From Takakia lepidozioides (lineage: Eukaryota; Streptophyta; Takakiopsida; Takakiales; Takakiaceae), in contig JAKLZA010000355.1 in NCBI GenBank assembly GCA_030704615.1, forward strand, positions 1-29,849: a stretch of DNA of 29,849 nt, read 5' to 3'. Shown here one piece after another: positions 10,256 to 21,600 of the stretch. The notes under the pieces were generated by a model. That model made no database searches. It had not been told where the DNA came from and worked only from the letters and a program-made list of their open reading frames with translations. The first letter of the stretch is position 1. Every line of letters starts with the position of its first letter. The translations under genes were made by a program, and so were the position numbers.

Positions 10256-10552
10256 TGATAAGGGAAGGAATAGTACAAGCACACAAGCTCTCTCAAACTC
10301 ACATACTTGCATATGAAAACATCACTCATATATTAAGTCGAGCCAAGTGCACCCCACAACTACGGCGGCATAGCTAGACGCGGTGAGGCTCAACTCGAGA
10401 AAGATGACCCACCGCGATCTGCCGTGAAGATAACCACGCCAGGTGCCCAAACATTTATGTGGTCCCTGGATTGACACTCGGGTCAATCCAAATGTCAATA
10501 TATAAAAGCTAGCTATTTCCTAGCTACTTCACACTAGTTGTAAATAACTTGA
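10256..10552. repeat. Non-tandem segment between direct repeats
   Basis: About 300 bp lie between the two ACTAGT blocks, containing CTCATATATTAAG near 10,325, GTGAGGCTCAACTCG near 10,384, and AATGTCAATATATAAAAGC near 10,490. The last is TATA-like on the + strand, and its reverse complement in the right arm reads TTATATATTGACATTTGG. The mirrored copy (about 11,081-11,390) matches with many substitutions and gaps, far worse than elsewhere in the arms. It could be part of a long terminal repeat. No coding frame was recognised. Confidence 0.4.
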
Positions 10553-10660
10553 CAGCTGTCATGCGCATACATATCGCTACACACTACATCGCTGTCCAAA
10601 ATCACACAACACATGTGCACACAAACACTAGTCTATATATAGTGCACCACTAGGTTGCCA
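10553..10660 (+). repeat. Direct repeat copy 2
   Basis: This is the second copy of the GCGCATAC, CGCTGTCCAAAATCAC and ACATGTGCACAC segment, followed by ACTAGTCTATATATAGTGCACC. It is in the same orientation as the copy at 10,019-10,132. Confidence 0.75.
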
Positions 10661-10860
10661 TAGACAACCACTAGTCACCACTAGTGCAGCCACTAGTCCG
10701 TCACTAGGCTGGCCACTAGTCCACCACTAGTGCAGCCACTAGTCCAACCACTAGTCTGCCACTAGCCACCATTAGTGCAGCCACTATTCCACCACTAGTC
10801 CGGCCACTAGCCGCCAGTAGTGCAGCCACTAGTCTCACTAAGGCTGGCTAGTGGTGCAGA
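10661..10860 (+). repeat. ACTAGT minisatellite, block 2
   Basis: This repeats the CCACTAGTGCAGCCACTAGTCC theme in 10-12-bp steps. Near 10,820-10,860 the units turn into their own reverse complement (CACTAGTC, then GGCTAGTGGTGCAGACTAGTG), marking the approach to the axis of the giant inverted repeat. Confidence 0.85.
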
Positions 10861-11005
10861 CTAGTGTTGGACTAGTCCATCACAAGTCCCCCCATTGCAG
10901 CCGTAGGACGGACTAAGTCCAGGTAGCCCAAGATGTGATAGTGCCTAGTCTAATGGTCCACCTACTGTCCCTACTACACTCAACTCGATAGATCTAGAGG
11001 CCGGT
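10800..11005. other. Axis region of the inverted repeat
   Basis: Sums of paired landmarks near the centre (10,620 with 11,006) place the axis at about 10,813. The ACTAGT units reverse direction at about 10,835-10,845. From about 10,860 to 11,005 the sequence (with AAGTCCCCCCATTGCAGCC, and CTCAACTCGATAGATCTAG) matches the partner segment at 10,620-10,770 only weakly. There is no clean loop sequence. This is either a decayed spacer or poor-quality sequence at a fold. Confidence 0.6.
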
Positions 11006-11392
11006 GTGCACATGTGTTGCCCTGATTTTGGACTTGCAATGTGTTGGTAGCGTATGTATGCCTCAATGACAGCTGGCAAGTTATTTTACCACTCTTGTGA
11101 AGTTAGCTAGTGAATAGCTAGCTGTTATATATTGACATTTGGGAATTGACTCCTAGTGTCAAGAGGTGGGACACATACCATGTTTGGCACCTGGCGTGTT
11201 ATCTCACACACCAGCATGGCGGTGGGCTCATCTTTGGTCACATTGCAGCCTCACCGCGTACTAGCTATGGCGCCGTAGTTGTGTGGTGCACTGGCACTCT
11301 TAATATATGAGTGATGTTTTTCATATGCCAAGTATGTGAGTTTGAGACAGCGATGTGTGCTTGTACGATTCTATCCCTTAGAATCATTGTGA
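11006..11392 (-). repeat. Mirror of 10,252-10,620
   Basis: This is the reverse complement of the left direct repeat copy 2 and of the TATA-containing segment. It includes GTGCACATGTGTTG (11,006), TTATATATTGACATTTGG (about 11,127), GGCACCTGGCGTG, CCTCACCGCGT and ATATATGAGTGATG (about 11,303). Differences from the left copy are frequent and include substitutions, unlike the gap-only differences further out. Confidence 0.75.
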
Positions 11393-11715
11393 AGGTGGGG
11401 GACTGCTAAAGTGAAAGTACAAAAAAAAAAAAAAAACGAATAAATTTGAAAAAAATCCCCCCCGAACGTAAAATGCCTCAAAAACTGTGCTCTCGGTTTG
11501 GCAAAAAAAGATTCAAAAAAAAGCCAGGCAAATGCTCCTTGAAAAACTCTCCCGCTGGTACATGCTTGTGTCTACACATCCGGATCATCACGGTTTGAAA
11601 CTAGTGCAAAAAAAACAAAAAAAATATACGTAACAAATTCTGCTTCTAAAAAAAAAAAAAAAGAAGTAAAAAAAAAAAAAGGAAAGTTATCAAAAAAACC
11701 TGAAAAAATAGCCGG
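11393..11715. other. A-rich segment present only in the right arm
   Basis: About 320 bp have no partner in the left arm, where the two flanks meet at about 10,250. It begins with AGGTGGGGGACTGCTAAAGTG (11,393), then has A-runs at 11,421-11,436, 11,648-11,662 and 11,668-11,680, a run of seven C at 11,457-11,463, and further short A-runs. The purine-rich start followed by TGCTAAAGTG is shaped like a polypurine tract next to a terminal repeat on the + strand, but the neighbouring pol relic is on the - strand, so I do not claim that. No coding frame is seen. Confidence 0.7.
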
Positions 11716-11922
11716 GCTGTCACTAGGTGCTAGTGGCTACTGGTGTGACTATTGGCTGCCTATTGTGCTAGTGGAGACCAGTGGTTTGGACTATTGGCTG
11801 CACAGTGGTGGCTATGGCAGCCCAGTGGTGCACTAGTGATAACTCGTGTTTGGTGTCTCACATGTGTCCGTGATTTGGACATCATGTAGTTGTGTAGCGA
11901 TATGTTATGCGCATGACCATGA
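11716..11922 (-). repeat. Mirror of ACTAGT block 1 and direct repeat 1
   Basis: Degenerate CTAGTGGCTAC-type and TATTGGCTGC-type units (11,716-11,830) correspond to the reverse complement of 10,095-10,250. Then GTGCACTAGTGATAAC and TTGTGTAGCGATATGTTATGCGCATG correspond to the direct repeat at 10,019-10,132. Many ACTAGT words are lost here compared with the left arm. Confidence 0.8.
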
Positions 11923-14425
11923 TCCATTTGGAGAAATGTTCCACCATCTCCAGCACATCTTGTTATGGCGAATCGTCAATGAATGGGCCTACGAAGTCAG
12001 ACTCCAACGATAGCCCAAACCCATAATGGGTAAAGATGCAATTGTGGTAGGGGCGTTGAAAGAAGTCCGCACTCTATCACACACCGTGCACCTTGCCACT
12101 AACTGTTGCACATTTGTGTGCATGCCCGCCCACATACTGTCCCTCAGTAAACTATGAGTGCGTCCGCACCCCAAAATGTCCCAACTCCTCATGGGCATGC
12201 GTACCAATCGGCTCGTTATGTTGGATGAGGCACAATCCTCACTCGTCCATCCTCCCATACCCTGAGTAGATGTAGTCCCCTCCCACTTAAACCTCTTGGC
12301 TCGTTGTAGGACCCGATCCCTCTCCTTGCAGTCACACTGCTGTTGTCTATCCGGTATAAGGTATGCCAACACTGCTGCAATCTTCATGCACATCCTGGCA
12401 CCACCAAACTCCTCACTAGTCTCTGGGTCGTCATGCACTCTATCTACATGACCAATCGCATGGGATGAACTAGCTTGAGCTCCCATTGCTATAATGCATA
12501 AAAAGGCCGATGCATGTCATCCTGGCACCATCTCCTCATCCGTCTCACCATGCCACCGCGCTCCAGTATCATCATGCTCGCTCGTGCATGGATTACGACT
12601 CAATCCATCTACATCCCTATTGACAATACCGGTCGTTGCTCGATGCACCTAGAAGTCGTATTCTTGAAGCATAAGTGCCCACCGTGCAGCTTCCCTGTAA
12701 GCTTGTCTGACTCCATCAACCACTTCATGGTTGGTGATCCGTGACAAATGAAGAGATTGTCATAGAGATAAGCATCTGAAATGTGCCACTGCCATACCGC
12801 AACTAGACACTCCCCCTCATAGGAACTATCTTCGCCTCGGCATCATGTTCGAGCGGCTAGCATAACCACTACGAACTCTCTTCCCTCATCATCCACCTGT
12901 GTGAGCATGCCCCTCCCCAGCATACTCCAATCTGTATGTAGCTGAAAGGCGCCCCTGATAGGCACCTCAGAATAGGCGCCGAAGTCAATCGAGCCTTGAG
13001 TTCCTCAAAAGCTTCCTCCTGCTCCTCCTCCCACTGCCACTCTTGACGCCACCTTGGTCATTTGGTAAGAGCCTTGCAATAGCTTAAATCCCTTGACAAA
13101 CCGTCGATAGTAGTTTGCCAATCCCATGAAAGCACGAACTCTGCTCACATCTATGGGGTGGAATGCATGCAATGGCCGCACCTTTGTCTGTTGAACACCC
13201 AATCCTCCGGGTATATCATGTGGCCCAAGACTCAATCTTATTGTGGAAGAACTTGCACTTTCCGGGGTGTAGTTTCACCGTGCGCTCTCAAGCGCTCAAA
13301 CACCACCTGAAGATGTCTCTCATGCTCCTCAACCGTAGCACTAAAGACGTTGATGTCATCAATATAGCATCGGACAAGTCTAGCCCCCGAGAATCCTATC
13401 CATGACCCTCTGAAACTCTGCAGGAGCTTCTTTCACCCAAACGGAATTAACCGCCCTTGGTACAAACAATCCTTCCCATGTGGTCATCCCCCAGAATGCC
13501 TCTTTTTGTATTGTCGCCTCTTTGATTGGCAACTGGTGGTAAACCGGATCGCAAGTCCAATGTGCTAAACACCTTTGCATGCCCAATGGCATCAAAGATC
13601 TCCTCTGGAGTTGGCATGGCATATCTATCGGACTTAGTCTGACGGTTTCACATGACGATAGTCCCTCACACATCCTTCTTTCTGTCCAATTGCCATAGAT
13701 ACCTTCTTAGCTTGCATCACCGTTGCCGAGGCATACTCCCCGCCTGACAACTCCACCAATCAGCTTGGTACAACTCCATATTCCGTGACTGGATCAATGA
13801 CCTCTCCATTCACTATACCGTTAGGCCTTCGAAGATTGGCTGTCACTTGCCAAATCAATACGAATCTCCTGACCCTTCAAACTCCCCAAATCCTTCAAAC
13901 TGAAGGCAAAGCCATTTCTATAAGCCCTTAGAAATCGTTGGATCCTCCGTCTCTCTCCTTCGGTGACTATAGGTCCAACATCTGGTTCCCAATTGTCCTC
14001 AGTGACTGCAACCTTGGGTACACCAGGCTTGGAGGTAGGAGACGAATCCTTTGGTTGCTAGATAGCAACTCTTGGGCCTTGTCCGCCCAATCTGACTGTG
14101 GCGTAGCCTCCACTTACTCCGCCATAGCCACCTTGAGAACATCCTCTGAGCAAGAAACATCTCAACCTCTTCAAAAACCTGGCCACTTTGGCCTCCAACT
14201 GATCCTCAGTCCATGGCTCTCCCCAACTCCCATACTGCTGCTTGAGAGATCCATGACTCCTCTTTGCTCATCTCATCCCACATCTTGCCATGGGTGTTTG
14301 CAACTCAACGATCATTGTGTTCTCCCCACTCACTGCCTCAAACCGTCCCGTTGCAGGAGGATGCACTATCCCATGGGAGTGCAGAAGTAGCCACCAATGC
14401 TTGCAATCTCCGTTGCTCAGAACAG
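11923..14425 (-). mobile_element. Ty3/gypsy pol relic, right arm
   Basis: This is the mirrored copy of the left pol relic, read on the - strand. The integrase zinc-binding part (RTHSLL, then CTVCDRV) stays readable in one - strand frame near 12,050-12,190. The RNase H TAG has its partner at 12,649-12,651. The YIDD codons lie at 13,355-13,366, and the linker FAFSLKDLG region lies near 13,880-13,910. Compared with the left copy it has additional one-base gaps that cut the RT into short frames, but it lacks the left copy's extra base near 9270. Neither copy is functional. Confidence 0.9.
12900..13690 (-). pseudogene. Reverse transcriptase domain, right arm
   Basis: On the - strand, fragments with MCEGLSS, VYHQLPI, APAEFQRVMDRILGG, and GGLGVQQTK with FMGLANYYRRFVKG appear in different frames, in the RT order. 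YIDD is at 13,355-13,366. The domain is broken by more gaps than the left copy (for example near 13,030-13,080, 13,165-13,230 and 13,430-13,520). Confidence 0.85.
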
Positions 14426-14710
14426 ACATCGTCTGCATCCAAACCACATTTTATTCCCTCATTTGCACTCCAAGGTGAAGTTTTATCTCAACTTCATGCA
14501 CTCTTCATAGAGAGTTCTACAATAGTGAGCATAGAGCAAAGATGAACGTTTTTTTTTCAAAACATTTTCCTTTGGTACATTTTTTGGCAAGGACGTGGTG
14601 GTGCGAGGGTTCAACTCACAGAACAAAATCATGCCAAAAACAAAATCATTGCGCCCCACACCATTGCGCCCCACAATCCTATGCCCTCTAAATCATTTTA
14701 TTTAGTAAAA
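14426..14710 (-). repeat. Mirror of the diverged monomer core
   Basis: This is the reverse complement of 7,191-7,474, with CTTCATGCACTCTTCATAGAG (14,491 on) and AAAACAAAATCATTGCGCC (about 14,637). It lies between the pol relic and the mirrored 120-bp family. Confidence 0.75.
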
Positions 14711-15266
14711 TCCAGTTCAATTCAAATTGGATGAAAGGGTGAACGAAAATTCCCCAATGAATGATATTTTATTGTTCCGAAACTTTGGCAATGTCTTCTA
14801 CATACCTCTTACACTTCTTTGAGAAGTATTACATCAATCTAAAATGGTTTAAAGGGTGAACCAATCGTCCCCCTACCAAATGATTTAATTGATTGAAACT
14901 TTGCAAGTGTCTTGTACATGCCCTCTTATAGGTCTTTCACAAGTTTCAAATCAATCTAAAATGGTTTGAAAGGTGAAATCATCATGAACATATCAAATGA
15001 TTTTTGAGTGCTTTAAAAAAGCTTTGCAAGTGTCTTTCACATGCCATTTTAAAGGTACCGGACAAGTATGAGGTCAGTAAAATATGGTTGAAAAGGTGAC
15101 CAATTGTTCCTCTATCAAATGATTTTACATGCTCTGAAGCTTTGCAAGTGTCAGCCACATGCCCTCTTACAAGTCCCGGACAAGTATGACGTGAAAAAAA
15201 ATGGTTGAAAGGGTGAACCAATCATTCCGCATCAAATGAGTTTTATTTGGCTTTGGATGTCCATTG
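14711..15266 (+). repeat. Mirror of the second diverged 120-bp block
   Basis: This is the reverse complement of 6,633-7,190. AGGGTGAACCAATCGTCCCC, AAATGATTT and CTTTGCAAGTGTC recur at about 120-bp steps. The orientation is now the same as that of the array subrepeats of the left arm. Confidence 0.75.
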
Positions 15267-15712
15267 CTTTGGTAATTCTAGCCCCCCAGGCCCATTCTAA
15301 CCTTGAATTACAATTCAAAATGTAATTCATCCCTTAAATTGGTAATGCCAATCCCTAAAATGACCAACCCCGGCCGCCCCTCAAATTGTAATTTGAGCCC
15401 TTGAAATTGTCAATTCCACCCCTCAAATTGCAATTGAAGCCCCTGAAGTTTAATTCCAACCCCTCAAATTGCACTTCTAGCCCCTGAAATGGCAATTCCC
15501 GCCCCTCAAATTGCAATTGTAGCCTGTGAAATGGCAATTGCTAGTGTAGCCCCTCAAATGGCAATTTCAGCCCCTCAAATTGCAAGTCCAGCCCCTGAAA
15601 ATGGCAATTCGAGCCCCAGAAATGGCAATTTCAGCCCTCAAATTGCAAGCCCGCCTAAAATTGGCAATTCGAGCCCTAGAAATGCCAATTTCAGCCCCTG
15701 AAATTGGCTATG
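15267..15712 (-). repeat. Mirror of the 21-22-bp minisatellite
   Basis: This is the reverse complement of 6,188-6,632, with units such as CCCCTCAAATTGCAA and CCCCTGAAATGGCAATT. Both arms have nearly the same number and order of units, so unit number has changed little since the arms separated. Confidence 0.9.
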
Positions 15713-15886
15713 GGTGAACCAATCATTCCCCTGCCAAATGATTTTGGATTGATTTGAAACTTTGCGAGTGTCTTGTACATGTCCTCTTAAAGTTACAGGA
15801 CAAGTATGATGTCAATGTAAAATGGTTCAAAGGGAGAACCAACAGTTTCCCCTGTTGGATGATTCATGATTAATCGTTAACGTTTG
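15713..15886 (+). repeat. Mirror of 6,010-6,187
   Basis: This is the diverged 120-bp repeat in reverse-complement form, ending in CGTTAACG at the point where the satellite array starts again. Confidence 0.65.
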
Positions 15887-18638
15887 ATCTCATATTACAC
15901 TGGGACCTATCAGAGGGTACATTGAACACACTGGCCAAGTCTCAAAGCGAACGAAAATCATTTGGATGGGCAACCATCCTTGGCCCATTGAACGAATTTC
16001 GATTGATCTCATATTACTCTAGGGCCTCTTCCATGGTACATTGAACATACTGGCCAAGTCTCAAAGCGAACCAAAATCATTTGGATGGGCAACCATCCGT
16101 TGAGCCATCGACTGAATTTCGATTGATATGATATTAATCCGGGACCTGTGAGAGGGTGTCTTGAACGTACTGGCAAAGTTTGGAAGCAAACAAAAACGAT
16201 TTGGATGGGCAACCATCCGTTCACCCATTGAATGTATTCTGTTGGATCTGCTATTACTTTATGACCTGTTTGGACTGCATTTCGCGTGCTCATGTTTTTT
16301 TCTTTTCATTCCGTTTTTTAATGGGGCGTGTGATGACTCTATATGCAACGTGCATGCCAAATTTGGGAGCGGTCAAAAATCATTTGGACCCAAAACCACA
16401 ATTTCTTGCCTGTTTTGCACTCCAAACTTGATTTGTGCTCTACTTCATGCACTTTTCATAGAAGAGTTCTGCAATAGTGAGCGAAGAGAACACTTTTTTT
16501 TTGGGGCATTTTTGATTGGTCCAAATTTCGGCGGGGGAGTAGGACTGGGATGCTTGAAGCCGCAGAACAAAAATGAGCCAAAAACAAATCGATACGTGCC
16601 AGAAACCCGGATGAAAGGCAGTGCAAACCTATTTATTGGCTTAAATTAATTTAAATTCAATTACATTCTGGAATGGCTTGGTGTCGATGGGGAGGCAAAT
16701 GATTTATTCGTCTCTTGTGTCTTCGCACATGTGTTGCACACATGTTCAAGCACATGCAGGCAAAAGAGGGGCTTCAACCACATCCGTTCAATGGGTGCAA
16801 TAGCCGTGCACGCATTGCAGGATTTCTTTTTCGCAATGAACAAACCAGATGACAATTGAACACCTCATTGGCCCATCGAACGAGTTTCGATTGATCTTGT
16901 ATTACACTGGGACCTATCAGAGGGTACATTGAACACACTGGCCAGTCTCAAAGCGAACGAAAATCATTTTGATAGGCAACCATCCGTTGGCCCATTGAGC
17001 GAATTTCGATTGATCTCATATTACTCTAGGGCCTCTTCCATGGTACATTGAACATACTGGCCAAGTCTCAAAGCGAACCAAAATCATTTGGATGGGCAAC
17101 CATCCGTTGAGCCATCGAATGAATTTCGATTGATCTGATATTAGTCTGGGACCTGTGAAAGGGTGTCTCAATGTACTAGCAAAGTTTGGAAGCAAACAAA
17201 AATGATTTGGATGGGCAACCATCCGTTCGCCCATTGAATGTATTATGTTGGATCTGCTATTATCTGGGACTTGTTGGACTGCGTTTCCCGTGCTCATGTT
17301 TTTTTTTTCATTCCGTTTTTTAATATGGCATGTGATGACTCCATATGCAACGTGCGTGCCAAATTTGGGAGCGATCAAAAATCATTTGGACCCAAAACCA
17401 CAATTTCTTGCCCGTTTTGCACTCCAAACTTGATTTGTGCTCTACTTCATGCACTTTTCATAGGAGAGTTCTGCATAGTGAGCGAAAAGAACACTTTTTT
17501 TTGGGGGCATTTTTGATTGGTCCAAATTTCGGCGGGGGAGTAGCAGTGGGATGCTTGAAGCCGCAGAACAAAATTGAGCCAAAAACAAAATCGATGAGTG
17601 CCAGAAACCCCCGATGAAGGTAGTGCAACCTATTTATTGGCTTAAAATTAATTTAAATTCAATTACATTCTCGATGGCTTGGTTGTGTCGATGGGAAGGC
17701 AAATGATTTATTCGTCTCTTGTGTCTTCGCACATGTGTCGCACACATGTTCAAGCACATGCGGGCAAAAGAGGGGCTTCAACCACATCCGTTCAATGGGT
17801 GCAATAGCCGTGCACGCATTGCAAGATTTCTTTTTCGCAATGAACAAAAACCAGATGACAACTGAACGCCTCATTGGCCCATCGAACAAATTTCGATTGA
17901 TCTCGTATTACACTGGACCTATCAGAGGGTACATTGAACACACTGGCCAAGTCTCAAAGCGAACGAAAATCATTTGGATGGGCAACCATCCGTTGGCCCA
18001 TTGAACGAATTTCGATTGATCTCATATACTCAGGGGCCCCTTCCATGGTACATTGAACACACTGGCCAAGTCTCAAAGCGAACGAAAATCATTTGGATGG
18101 GCAACCATCTGTTGGCCCATTGAACGAATTTCGATTGATCTCATATTACTCAGGGGCCTCTTCCATGGTACATTGAACATACTGGCCAAGTCTCAAAGCG
18201 AACAAAAATGATTTGGATGGACAACCATCCGTTCACCCATTGAATGTATTATGTTGGATCTGCTATTACTTTACGACCTGTTGGACTGCATTTCACGTGC
18301 TCATGTTTTTTTTTTCTCATTCTGTTTTTTAATGGGGCGTGTGATGTCTCCATATGCAACGTGCATGCCAAATTTGGGAGCGGTCAAAAATCATTTGGAC
18401 CCAAAATCACAATTTTCTTGCCCGTTTTGCACTCCAAACTTGATTTGTGCTCCACTTCATGCACTTTTTATAGGAGAGTTCTGCAATAGTGAGCGAAGAG
18501 AACACTTTTTTTTGGGGCATTTTTGATTGGTCCAAATTTTGGCGGGGGAGTAGCAGTGGGATGCTTGAAGCCGCAAAACAAAATGAGCCAAAAACAAAAT
18601 CGATTCGTGCCAAAATCCCCCGATGAAAGGCAGTGCAA

Positions 18639-21600
18639 ACCTATTTATTGGCTTAAAATTAATTTAAATTCAATTACATTCTGGAATGGCTTGGTGTCGA
18701 TGGGGAGGCAAATGATTTATTCGTCTCTTGTGTCTCCGCACATGTGTCGCACACATGTTCAAGCACATGCGGGTAAAAGAGGGCTTCAACCACATCCGTT
18801 CAATGGGTGCAATAGCCGTGCACGCATTGCAGGATTGTTTTTTCGCAATGAACAAAAACCAGATGACAATTGAACGCCTCATTGGCCCATCGAACGAATT
18901 TCGATTGATCTTGTATAACACTCGGACCTATCAGTGGGTACATTGAACACACTGGCCAAGTCTCAAAGCGAACGAAATCATTTGGATGGGCAACCATCCG
19001 TTGGCCCATTGAGCGAATTTCGATTGATCACATATTACTCTAGGGCCTCTTCCATGGTACATTGAACATACTAGCCAAGTTTCAAAGCGAACCAAATCAT
19101 TTGGATGGGCAACCATGCGTTGAGCCATCGAATGAATTTCGATTGATCTGATATTAGTCCGGGACTTGTGTGAGGGTGTCTCGAACGTACTGGCAAAGTT
19201 TGGAAGCAAACAAAAATGATTGGATGGGCAACCATCCGTTCACCCATTGAATGTATTCAATTGGATCTGCTATTGTCTTGGGACTTGTTGGACTGCGTTT
19301 CACGTGCTCATTTTTTTTTTCATTCCGTTTTTTAATGGGGCGTGTGACGACTCCATTTGCAACGTGCGTGCCAAATTGTGAGCGATAAAAATCATTTGGA
19401 CCCAAAACCACAATTTCTTGCCCGTTTTGCACTCCAAACTTGATTTGTGCTCTACTTCATGCACTTTTCATATGAGAGTTCTGCAATAGTGAGCGAAAAG
19501 AACACTTTTTTTTGGGGGCATTTTTTATTGGTCCAAATTTCGGCGGGGGAGTAGTAATGGGATGCTTGAAGCCGCAAAACAAAATGAGCCAAAAACAAAA
19601 TCGATACATACCAGAAAACCCCGGATGAAAGGCAGTGCAAACCTATTTATTGGCTTAAAATTAATTTAAATTCAATTACATTCTGGAATGGCTTGGTGTC
19701 GATGGGGAGGCAAATGATTTATTCGTCTCTTGTGTCTCCGCACATGTGTCGCACACATGTTCAAGCACATGCGGGTAAAAGAGGGGCTTCAACCACATCC
19801 GTTCAATGGGTGCAATAGCCGTGCACGCATTGCAGGATTGTTTTTTTCGCAATGAACAAAAACCAGATGACAATTGAACGCCTCATTGGCCCATTGAACG
19901 AATTTCGATTGATCTTGTATAACACTCGGACCTATCAGTGGGTACATTGAACACACTGGCCAAGTCTCAAAGCGAACGAAAATCATTTGGATGGGCAACC
20001 ATCCGTTGGCCCATTGAGCGAATTTCGATTGATCACATATTACTCTAGGGCCTCTTCCATGGTACATTGAACATACTCGCCAAGTCTGAAAGGGAACCGA
20101 AATCATTTGGATGGGCAACCATCCGTTGAGCCATTGAATGAATTTCGATTGATGTGATATTAGTCCGGGACTTGTGAGAGGGTGTTTCGAACGTACTGGC
20201 AAAGTTTGGAAGCAAACAAAAATGATTTGGATGGGCAACCATCCGTTCACCCATGAATGTATTGTGTTGGATCTGCTATTATCTTGGGACTTGTTGGACT
20301 GCGTTTCGCGTGCTCATGTTTTTTTTTTTATTCCATTTTTGAATATGGCATGTGATGACTCCATATGCAACGTGCGTGCCAAATTTTGGGAGCGATCAAA
20401 AATCATTTGGACCCAAAACCACAATTTCTTGCCCTTTTGCACTCCAAACATGATTTGTGCTCTGCTTCATGCACTTTTCATAGGAGAGTTCTGCAATAGT
20501 GAGCGAAAAGAACACTTTTTTTTTGGGGCATTTTTTATTGGTCCAAATTTCGGCGGGGGAGTAGGAGTGGATGCTTGAAGCCGCAAAACAAAAATGAGCC
20601 AAAAACAAAATCGATACATACCAGAACCCCGGATGAAAGGTAGTGCAAACCTATTTATTGGCTTAAAATTAATTTAAATTCATTACATTCTGGAAGGGCT
20701 TGGTGTCGATGGGGAGGCAAATGATTTAATTCGTCTCTTGTGTCTCCGCACATGTGTCGCACACATGTTCTAGCACATGCGGGTAAAAGAGGGGCTTCAA
20801 CCACATCCGTTCAATGGGTGCAATAGACGTGCACGCATTGCAAGATTTCTTTTTTTCGCAATGAACAAAAACCAGATGACAATTGAATGCCTCATTGGCC
20901 CATTGAACGAATTTCGATTGATCTTGTATTACATTGGGACCTATCAGAGGGTACATTGAACACACTGGCCAAGTCTCAAATCGAACGAAAATCATTTGGA
21001 TGGGCAACCATCCGTTGGCCCATTGAGCGAATTTCGATTGATCACATATTACTCTAGGGCCTCTTCCATGGTACATTGAACATACTGGCCAAGTCTGAAA
21101 GCGAACCGAAATCATTTGGATGGGCAACCATGCGTTGAGCCATCGAACAAATTTCGATTGATGTGATATTAGTCCGGACTTGTGAGAGGGTGTTCGAACG
21201 TACTGGCAAAGTTTGGAAGCAAACAAAATGATTTGGATGGGCAACCATCCGTTCACCCCTTGAATGTATTCTGTTGGATCTGCTATTATCTTGGGACTTG
21301 TTGGACTGCGTTTCGCGTGCTCATGTTTTTTTTTTTCATTCCATTTTTAAATGGGGCATGTGATGACTCCATATGCAATGTGCGTGCCAAATTTGGGAGC
21401 GATCAAAAATCATTTGGACCCAAAACCACAGTTTCTTGCCCGTTTTGCACTCCAAACATGATTTGTGCTCTGCTTCATGCACTTTTCATAGGAGAGTTCT
21501 GCAATAGCGAGCGAAGAGAACACTTTTTTTTGGGGCATTTTTTGATTGGTATAAATTTCGGCGGGGAGTAGGAGTGGGATGCTTGAAGCCGCAGAACAAA

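Larger units (their letters stand above)
1..10813 (+). repeat. Left arm of giant inverted repeat
   Basis: This arm reads as the reverse complement of the right arm, block by block: satellite array, 120-bp family, minisatellite, pol relic, ACTAGT repeats. Matching landmarks give these coordinate sums (left plus right): 21,875 at left 211; 21,879 at 1221; 21,881 at 2231; 21,885 at 3237; 21,886 at 4249; 21,893 at 5257; 21,896 at 6007; 21,909 at the YIDD codons (8543); 21,941 at the pol 3' end (10,010); 21,642 at 10,252; and 21,626 at 10,620. The smooth drift shows one continuous copy with small gaps, plus one jump of about 300 near the axis. Private variants are mirrored, for example GACGC in place of GAGGC near 160 and 21,715. 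The arm may extend beyond the left edge of the window. Confidence 0.93.

Noticed and set aside
10095-10860. ACTAGT blocks as a CRISPR array or origin iterons
   Set aside because: They have 10-12-bp variable steps, no spacers and no replication gene. They are simple minisatellite next to a retroelement relic.
10019-11392. A pair of long terminal repeats for the pol relic
   Set aside because: The direct repeats are only about 110 bp and both lie on the 3' side. No TG...CA ends, target-site duplication or tRNA primer site could be located.
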